From NCBI GenBank assembly GCA_030630165.1, contig DAOVNN010000094.1:1-9177 (forward strand): a DNA stretch of 9,177 nt, in the 5' to 3' direction. The notes beneath the pieces were generated by a model. It had not been told where the DNA came from. It ran no database searches and saw only the letters and a program-made list of their open reading frames with translations. Numbering within the stretch: position 1 is the first letter of the stretch; every line of letters begins with the position of its first letter. Both the position numbers and the translations under genes were made by a program. This stretch comes from Candidatus Krumholzibacteriota bacterium (GTDB taxonomy: Bacteria > Krumholzibacteriota > Krumholzibacteriia > Krumholzibacteriales > Krumholzibacteriaceae). This document shows positions 5,661 through 9,177 of this stretch, in pieces.

Positions 5661-6845
5661 ATGGCAGGCAGCAGTAAGAAAAAGACCAGGAAGAAGACGA
5701 AGAAGAAATCAAGTGCCGGCACCGGGCTCGGGCGGCTCGCGATCTTTCTCGCCGTAGCTGCGATTGTATTCTTCGCTATGGTCAAGTATGCCGACACCCC
5801 CCGCGGCAGGGTATTCCTCCTCGATCTCGGATTTGACAGGTATTACGCCGAGGTGCAGTCCGGCCTGGGCGAACTGATAAAGAAGGGGGCGACAGAGGCG
5901 GGAATGCCCGCAAAGTCGATCACCCTCACGACAGCCGACGAACCGGGACAGGACGGTCCCGTCTCGATGATCAAGGGCGACATGCCCGCGGACCGCTCGC
6001 TTCTCCAGCTCAATACGGCGATCGCCAGGGCGCTTGGCTCCAGCGGCGGCCGCGTGAGAGCGTGCGTAGAGAAAAAGGGCGGTCGCATGATCGAGATGGA
6101 GGTGGGTACGCGGCGCACAGTCACCCACAGGTGCGTATTCCGGATGGGCCGCAGGCCGGTCAGGGAGACGGACAGACCGACTGGCCCCTCGATCACAGTG
6201 ATCGTCGACGACTTCGGGTATTTCAACAACAGGCGGGTCAGGGAATTCCTCGCGCTCGACGTGCCGTTCACCGTATCGGTGATACCGGGGCTGGAGCATT
6301 CCGAGAAGATCTGCCGTCAGGCGAGGGAGGCTGGCAAAGACGTGATCTGCCACCTGCCGATGGAGCCGGAGAAGGACGCCAACGACCAGGGCGACATCCC
6401 CCTCGTGCGTACGGCGATGAGCAGCCGCGAGATAGAGAAGATCGTCGAGAAGGCCCTCGAATCGACGCCGGGCGTCATCGGGATGAACAACCACATGGGA
6501 TCGAAGGCGACCGCCGACATGCGGGTGATGGCGGCGGTGATGAAGGTCTGCCGCAGAAAGAAGCTCTTCTTCGTCGACAGCTATACTACGGCGAAGTCGG
6601 TGGTAGCCGAGGCTGCCGGCAAGGCGGGGGTGAAGACCCTGCGAAATGACCTCTTCCTCGACAACAGGGGAGATGATGTCAGGGAGAATATGCGAAAAGC
6701 GCTGTCAATCGCCTCGCGCAGCGGCAGAATGACGGCTATAATGCATATCAGGAAAGGAAATGTCGAACATCTCCGGTGGCTCGCGCAGGAGGCCGAGAGA
6801 GAGGGCGTAAGGATAGTCAGGATCACAGATATGATGGGGGACTGA
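5661..6845 (+). CDS. membrane-anchored divergent polysaccharide deacetylase family protein (YibQ-like, PF04748)
   Basis: A 394-residue protein. It has a very Lys-rich cytoplasmic N-terminus (residues 6-16), one transmembrane segment (about 26-41), an unassigned region of about 130 residues, then the divergent polysaccharide deacetylase domain from about 178 to the end. Domain marks: TVIVDDFGY with D183/D184, HLPMEP (231-236), NNHMGS (276-281), FFVDS (D306), FLDN and a late His362. The family belongs to the NodB-like carbohydrate esterase fold and acts in the periplasm. Its substrate is not settled, and E. coli yibQ lies by the envelope gene envC. Here the neighbour is pdxJ. The late motif reads MHIRKG where I recall GHP as common in the family, so the active site may differ. 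Start ATG 5661 has only a weak GGGG upstream. Confidence 0.85.
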   Translation: MAGSSKKKTRKKTKKKSSAGTGLGRLAIFLAVAAIVFFAMVKYADTPRGRVFLLDLGFDRYYAEVQSGLGELIKKGATEAGMPAKSITLTTADEPGQDGPVSMIKGDMPADRSLLQLNTAIARALGSSGGRVRACVEKKGGRMIEMEVGTRRTVTHRCVFRMGRRPVRETDRPTGPSITVIVDDFGYFNNRRVREFLALDVPFTVSVIPGLEHSEKICRQAREAGKDVICHLPMEPEKDANDQGDIPLVRTAMSSREIEKIVEKALESTPGVIGMNNHMGSKATADMRVMAAVMKVCRRKKLFFVDSYTTAKSVVAEAAGKAGVKTLRNDLFLDNRGDDVRENMRKALSIASRSGRMTAIMHIRKGNVEHLRWLAQEAEREGVRIVRITDMMGD

Positions 6846-6861
6846 TGAGTCCCCGTGTTTC

Positions 6862-6870
6862 AGGAGGAGG
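6862..6870 (+). promoter_or_regulatory. strong ribosome binding site deciding the GTG start of pdxJ
   Basis: AGGAGGAGG ends six bases before GTG 6877, whose product begins as PdxJ proteins do (NRLRLGVNIDH). Confidence 0.8.
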
Positions 6871-6876
6871 TCAGGA

Positions 6877-7596
6877 GTGAACAGGCTGAGGCTGGGAGTT
6901 AATATCGACCATGTCGCCACCCTGCGGGAGGCGAGAAAGACGACCGAGCCCGATCCCGTCACCGCGGCGATGCTTGCCGAGATGGGAGGGGCCGACCAGG
7001 TGACATTCCACCTTCGTGAAGACAGGCGGCACATACAGAACCGCGACGCGAGGCTGATCTGCGAGATGGCGCAGACCAGGGTCAACCTTGAGATGGCCGC
7101 GACGCCCGAGATGCAGGAGATAGCGCTGGCCATGAGCCCCGACTCGGTCACGCTTGTGCCCGAAAGGCGGGAGGAGGTCACGACCGAGGGCGGCCTCGAT
7201 CTTCTCAGGGAGAGCGAGAGATACGCGTCGACGGTCAAGGCGCTGAAGGACGGCGGGATCAAAACGGCCGCCTTCATCGGGCCCGACCAGGCGCAGATAA
7301 AGGAAGCGGCGAAGCTCGGGTTCGACGCGATCGAGATACACACCGGGGAATACGCCAACGCGTCGAGGCGGGGCCCCGACGATGCGCTGCGCGCCGTCCA
7401 GGTCGGAGCGACGATGGGAGCGAAATACGGGCTCCACATGCACGCCGGCCACGGACTGACCTATCACAACGTCCACCCGATCGTGCTGATCCCCGAGATA
7501 GAAGAACTGAACATCGGACACAGTATAATCTCCAGGGCAGTCTTCGTCGGGATCGAGCAGGCAGTCTCAGAAATGGTCGCGTTGATGGTCAGGTAG
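6877..7596 (+). CDS. pdxJ: pyridoxine 5'-phosphate synthase PdxJ
   Basis: Catalyses ring closure of 1-deoxy-D-xylulose 5-phosphate with 3-amino-2-oxopropyl phosphate to pyridoxine 5'-phosphate, the last ring-forming step of the DXP-dependent vitamin B6 route. It is a cytoplasmic TIM-barrel enzyme. The 239 residues match the family length. Visible motifs: LGVNIDHVATLREAR (6-20), FHLREDRRHI with catalytic His45, RVNLEMA with Glu72, LVPERREEVTTEGGLD (93-108), EIHTG (153-157), HAGHGLTYHNV with His192 (counterpart of E. coli His193), and ELNIGHSII near the end. All three catalytic residues known from E. coli are present. GTG start with AGGAGGAGG six bases upstream. It lies 31 bases after the deacetylase gene and is probably co-transcribed. 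The pairing suggests that the organism makes B6 by the DXP route, with pdxA expected elsewhere. Confidence 0.97.
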   Translation: MNRLRLGVNIDHVATLREARKTTEPDPVTAAMLAEMGGADQVTFHLREDRRHIQNRDARLICEMAQTRVNLEMAATPEMQEIALAMSPDSVTLVPERREEVTTEGGLDLLRESERYASTVKALKDGGIKTAAFIGPDQAQIKEAAKLGFDAIEIHTGEYANASRRGPDDALRAVQVGATMGAKYGLHMHAGHGLTYHNVHPIVLIPEIEELNIGHSIISRAVFVGIEQAVSEMVALMVR

Positions 7597-7625
7597 CGCG
7601 GGGAATAAAATATATTTATCAAAAT

Positions 7626-7657
7626 GGTCCGGCCGTGTTGACACGAGCCGGACCTTT
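7626..7657 (+). terminator. hairpin terminator after pdxJ, overlapping a second promoter
   Basis: GGTCCGGC (7626-7633) pairs perfectly with GCCGGACC (7647-7654). Inside, CGTG pairs with CACG around a TTGA loop, with A7646 bulged. A short TTT (7655-7657) then CATTAT follows. The stem is strong but the T-tract is short. The apex coincides with the -35 of the next promoter. Confidence 0.6.
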
Positions 7658-7666
7658 CATTATCTT
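7638..7666 (+). promoter_or_regulatory. promoter for the putative small RNA
   Basis: A perfect TTGACA (7638-7643), 17-base spacer, TATCTT (7661-7666, four of six bases of the consensus). Expected start about 7672-7674. No normal-sized protein frame follows on this strand, so the promoter points to an RNA gene. Confidence 0.55.
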
Positions 7667-7672
7667 GCTTCG

Positions 7673-7868
7673 ACTTCGGAGCCGTAAGGCTCCCGGTCGA
7701 TCGGCCCGGGCAGCGGCGAGTGAGGTGAATCGTGGTAGTGAACGCCGCAAGCCGGAGCCGTGATTGTGAGATTCGGCGGCGCATAAGGCATGCCGCAAGG
7801 TGAGCCCTGCACCCACAAATCTGCCGAAGATCATCATATAGCCCTCGGCCTTTGGCCGAGGGCCTTTT
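7673..7868 (+). ncRNA. putative structured small RNA of about 196 nt, class not recognised
   Basis: Bounded by a promoter and a strong terminator, in the gap between convergent pdxJ and ald. Possible secondary structure: closing helix CTTCGG (7674-7679) with CCGAAG (7824-7829); small hairpin AGCC-GTAA-GGCT (7680-7691, a GNRA tetraloop); CCCGG (7692-7696) with CCGGG (7706-7710); GCGGCG (7713-7718) with CGCCGC (7743-7748) closing a 24-base purine-rich loop; GCC/GCCG (7751-7760) with CGGC/GGC (7774-7780); and a possible pseudoknot pairing GATTGTG (7762-7768) with CACAAATC (7814-7821). This branched layout does not look like the single long rod of 6S RNA. I see no SRP, RNase P or tmRNA signature motif and no riboswitch consensus. 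The 5' end is estimated from the promoter. The RNA could also encode a short peptide (see findings). Confidence 0.5.
7841..7868 (+). terminator. strong intrinsic terminator of the small RNA
   Basis: GCCCTCGGCC (7841-7850), TTT, GGCCGAGGGC (7854-7863), C, then TTTT (7865-7868). A perfect 10-bp stem, so close to the pdxJ hairpin that a second transcript needing termination is the natural explanation. Confidence 0.88.
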
Positions 7869-7873
7869 AATGA

Positions 7874-7904
7874 AAGACCCCCCGGTGTAATACCGGGGGG
7901 TCTT
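7874..7904. terminator. bidirectional terminator between the small RNA and ald
   Basis: AAGACCCCCCGGT (7874-7886) pairs perfectly over 13 bp with ACCGGGGGGTCTT (7892-7904) around GTAAT. T-rich bases flank both sides (TCTTCTT on plus, TCTTTCATT on minus). It lies 37 bases beyond the ald stop and should end ald transcripts. On the plus strand it backs up the preceding terminator. Confidence 0.85.
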
Positions 7905-7941
7905 CTTCCATCTGTCTTTTCCGCCGTCTCCTGTGACAGAT

Positions 7942-9054
7942 CTATATAACGTCTTTGAGCGGCGTGTACTTCATCTTGAAGGCTTTTGCCACTGCGGCGT
8001 CGGTGATTACTCCGCGGAGCGTGTTGACGCCGGTCCAGATAGTCGGGTCGTTCTTCGCGGCCCTGACCCAGCCCTTGTTAGCGATCTCGAGGGCGTATGG
8101 GAAGGTCGCATTGGTCAGCGCGTAGGTCGAGGTGCGCGAGACCGCGCCGGGCATGTTCGCCACGGCATAATGGATGACGCCGTCCACCTCGTAGATCGGC
8201 TTCGAGTGTGTCGTCGGCTCGATAGTCTCGATGCAGCCGCCCTGGTCGACAGCGACGTCTACGATAACGGAGCCCTGCTTCATGAGCTTGAGCATCCTGC
8301 GGGTGATGAGCTTCGGAGCCTTCGCGCCGGGGATCAGGACAGCGCCGACCACGAGGTCGGCCTTGCCGATCTCTTCGCGGATGTTCGCCGGGTTCGACAT
8401 AAGTGTCGTAACGTTGGCGGGAAGAACATCGGCGAGATAGCGCAGACGCTCGAGGTCGATATCGAGGATCGTCACGTTGGCGCCGAGGCCTGCGGCCATC
8501 TTCGCCGCGTGCGTCCCGACGACTCCGCCGCCGAGGATCGTAACGTGCGCGGGATCGACGCCCGGCACTCCGCCGAGCAGGATGCCGAGTCCGCCCATCG
8601 GCTTCTCGAGATACTTGGCGCCTTCCTGGACGGCCATCCGCCCGGCTACCTCGCTCATCGGGGTGAGCAGGGGAAGGGTTCCGTCCTCGCCGACCATCGT
8701 CTCGTACGCTATGCAGATCGCGCCGGACTTGAGCATGCCGTCTGTGAGCGGCTTGCTCGCGGCGAAGTGGAAGTATGTGAAGAGGATCTGTTCCTTCCTC
8801 GACATTCTGATCTCGACGGGCTGCGGCTCCTTGACCTTGATGATCATGTCGGCTTTCTTCCAGATCTGGGCGGCCGAGCGGACGATCTGTGCGCCGGCAT
8901 CACGGTACTCGGCATCGCTGATGCCGCTGCCGATACCTGCGCCCTTCTCTACAAGAACCCTGTGCCTGCGCCTGGCGAGTATCTCCGCGCCAACGGGAAG
9001 AAGGGCGACTCGATGCTCGTCCTTCTTTATCTCTTTCGGAACCCCAATAATCAT
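7942..9054 (-). CDS. ald: alanine dehydrogenase
   Basis: NAD-dependent enzyme that interconverts L-alanine with pyruvate and ammonia, in the cytoplasm. The 370 residues equal the usual Ald length. The N-terminal AlaDh/PNT domain has MIIGVPKEIKKDEHRVAL with Arg15, VKEP with Lys75 and FTYFHFAA with His96, matching the substrate and catalytic residues of characterised Ald enzymes. The middle domain has VTILGGGVVGTHAA, an NAD-binding GxGxxG-type loop ending in the acidic LDID that selects NAD over NADP. Further family marks are TPMSEVAGRMA, GGVPGV and VDQGGCIET. The start is ATG 9054, not the upstream ATG at 9159: AGAGGTG lies six bases before it and the protein then begins as Ald proteins do. 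The gene is transcribed towards pdxJ and the small RNA and ends at the bidirectional terminator. Transhydrogenase alpha subunits share the fold but are longer or carry other motifs. Confidence 0.95.
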   Translation of the reverse strand: MIIGVPKEIKKDEHRVALLPVGAEILARRRHRVLVEKGAGIGSGISDAEYRDAGAQIVRSAAQIWKKADMIIKVKEPQPVEIRMSRKEQILFTYFHFAASKPLTDGMLKSGAICIAYETMVGEDGTLPLLTPMSEVAGRMAVQEGAKYLEKPMGGLGILLGGVPGVDPAHVTILGGGVVGTHAAKMAAGLGANVTILDIDLERLRYLADVLPANVTTLMSNPANIREEIGKADLVVGAVLIPGAKAPKLITRRMLKLMKQGSVIVDVAVDQGGCIETIEPTTHSKPIYEVDGVIHYAVANMPGAVSRTSTYALTNATFPYALEIANKGWVRAAKNDPTIWTGVNTLRGVITDAAVAKAFKMKYTPLKDVI

Positions 9055-9060
9055 CTGGTT

Positions 9061-9067
9061 CACCTCT
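9061..9067 (-). promoter_or_regulatory. ribosome binding site fixing the start of ald
   Basis: On the minus strand AGAGGTG lies six bases before ATG 9054. The upstream in-frame ATG at 9159 lies before the probable promoter -10, so it cannot be used from that transcript. Confidence 0.75.
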
Positions 9068-9123
9068 GTTAAAGGTCCGGGCCCGCCGAAAATTGAGCTA
9101 ACTGCCTCTGAACAAGGAATAAT

Positions 9124-9152
9124 ATAATAAACCTCGGCCTGAAATGAAACAA
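9124..9152 (-). promoter_or_regulatory. probable promoter of ald
   Basis: On the minus strand TTGTTT (9152-9147) and TATTAT (9129-9124) are 17 bases apart, in the only AT-rich stretch upstream of ald. The -10 is good (five of six) but the -35 is weak (three of six), so an activator may help. Leader of about 60 bases. The remaining bases to 9177 show no gene. Confidence 0.45.
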
Positions 9153-9177
9153 CCCCCAATTTGAAGAAACGGGGCCA

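Noticed and set aside
5709..6494. 261-codon minus-strand open frame
   Set aside because: Shadow of the deacetylase gene, with no motif.
7673..7840. 6S RNA, SRP RNA, RNase P RNA, tmRNA or a cobalamin-type riboswitch
   Set aside because: Length suits 6S, but the stems are branched rather than one long rod. The SRP tetraloop/receptor motif, RNase P conserved blocks, tmRNA ends and riboswitch boxes were looked for by eye and not seen. A covariance-model search would decide.
7933..9072. 379-codon plus-strand open frame
   Set aside because: Exactly antisense to ald, whose full set of motifs leaves no doubt. The plus frame is Asp/Arg/His-rich and has no ribosome site or family features.
9055..9159. 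35-residue N-terminal extension of ald
   Set aside because: The shorter start has a Shine-Dalgarno, gives the standard 370-residue length, and the extension would begin upstream of the probable promoter.

Overview
The window is GC-rich chromosomal DNA from a didermic (Gram-negative-type) bacterium. It carries a large outer-membrane beta-barrel, four signal-peptidase-II lipoproteins, and housekeeping genes (rsmA, pdxJ, ald). Small outer-membrane and lipoprotein genes of no known function, mixed with core genes and written with many AGG and ATA codons, suggest an uncultured FCB-like lineage such as Krumholzibacteriota, Eisenbacteria or Latescibacterota. This placement is an impression, not a proof. 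No transposase, integrase, phage gene, CRISPR array, tRNA or rRNA was seen.

Left part (1-3472): a tightly packed plus-strand operon. The tail of an unidentified gene overlaps rsmA (16S rRNA dimethyladenosine transferase) by ATGA. rsmA overlaps a cysteine-free 671-residue outer-membrane barrel gene by another ATGA. Nine bases later a lipoprotein gene starts. Ribosome maturation is thus co-transcribed with an uncharacterised envelope pair.

Middle (3473-5466): three tandem paralogous lipoprotein genes of about 190 residues. They share WPDM, LLHxxYFF, CxxC and IIVAPD...KWV motifs. Copy 1 has its own extended -10 promoter, an inverted repeat over the -35, and a strong terminator. Copies 2 and 3 form a second unit with its own near-consensus promoter, and both use TTG starts. 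The 2882 lipoprotein may be a distant relative.

Right-centre (5467-7596): a promoter with TTGACA and TATAGT precedes a membrane-anchored divergent polysaccharide deacetylase (YibQ/PF04748 type). pdxJ (pyridoxine 5'-phosphate synthase) follows 31 bases later with a GTG start.

7597-7941 has no protein gene of normal size but is highly organised. It holds a pdxJ terminator hairpin whose apex is the -35 of another promoter (TTGACA-17-TATCTT), then about 160 bases rich in stems, then two consecutive strong terminators. This is best read as an independent structured small RNA of about 196 nt that I cannot assign to a known class. It is the most interesting object here. The minus-strand ald gene (alanine dehydrogenase) converges on it and shares the last, bidirectional terminator.
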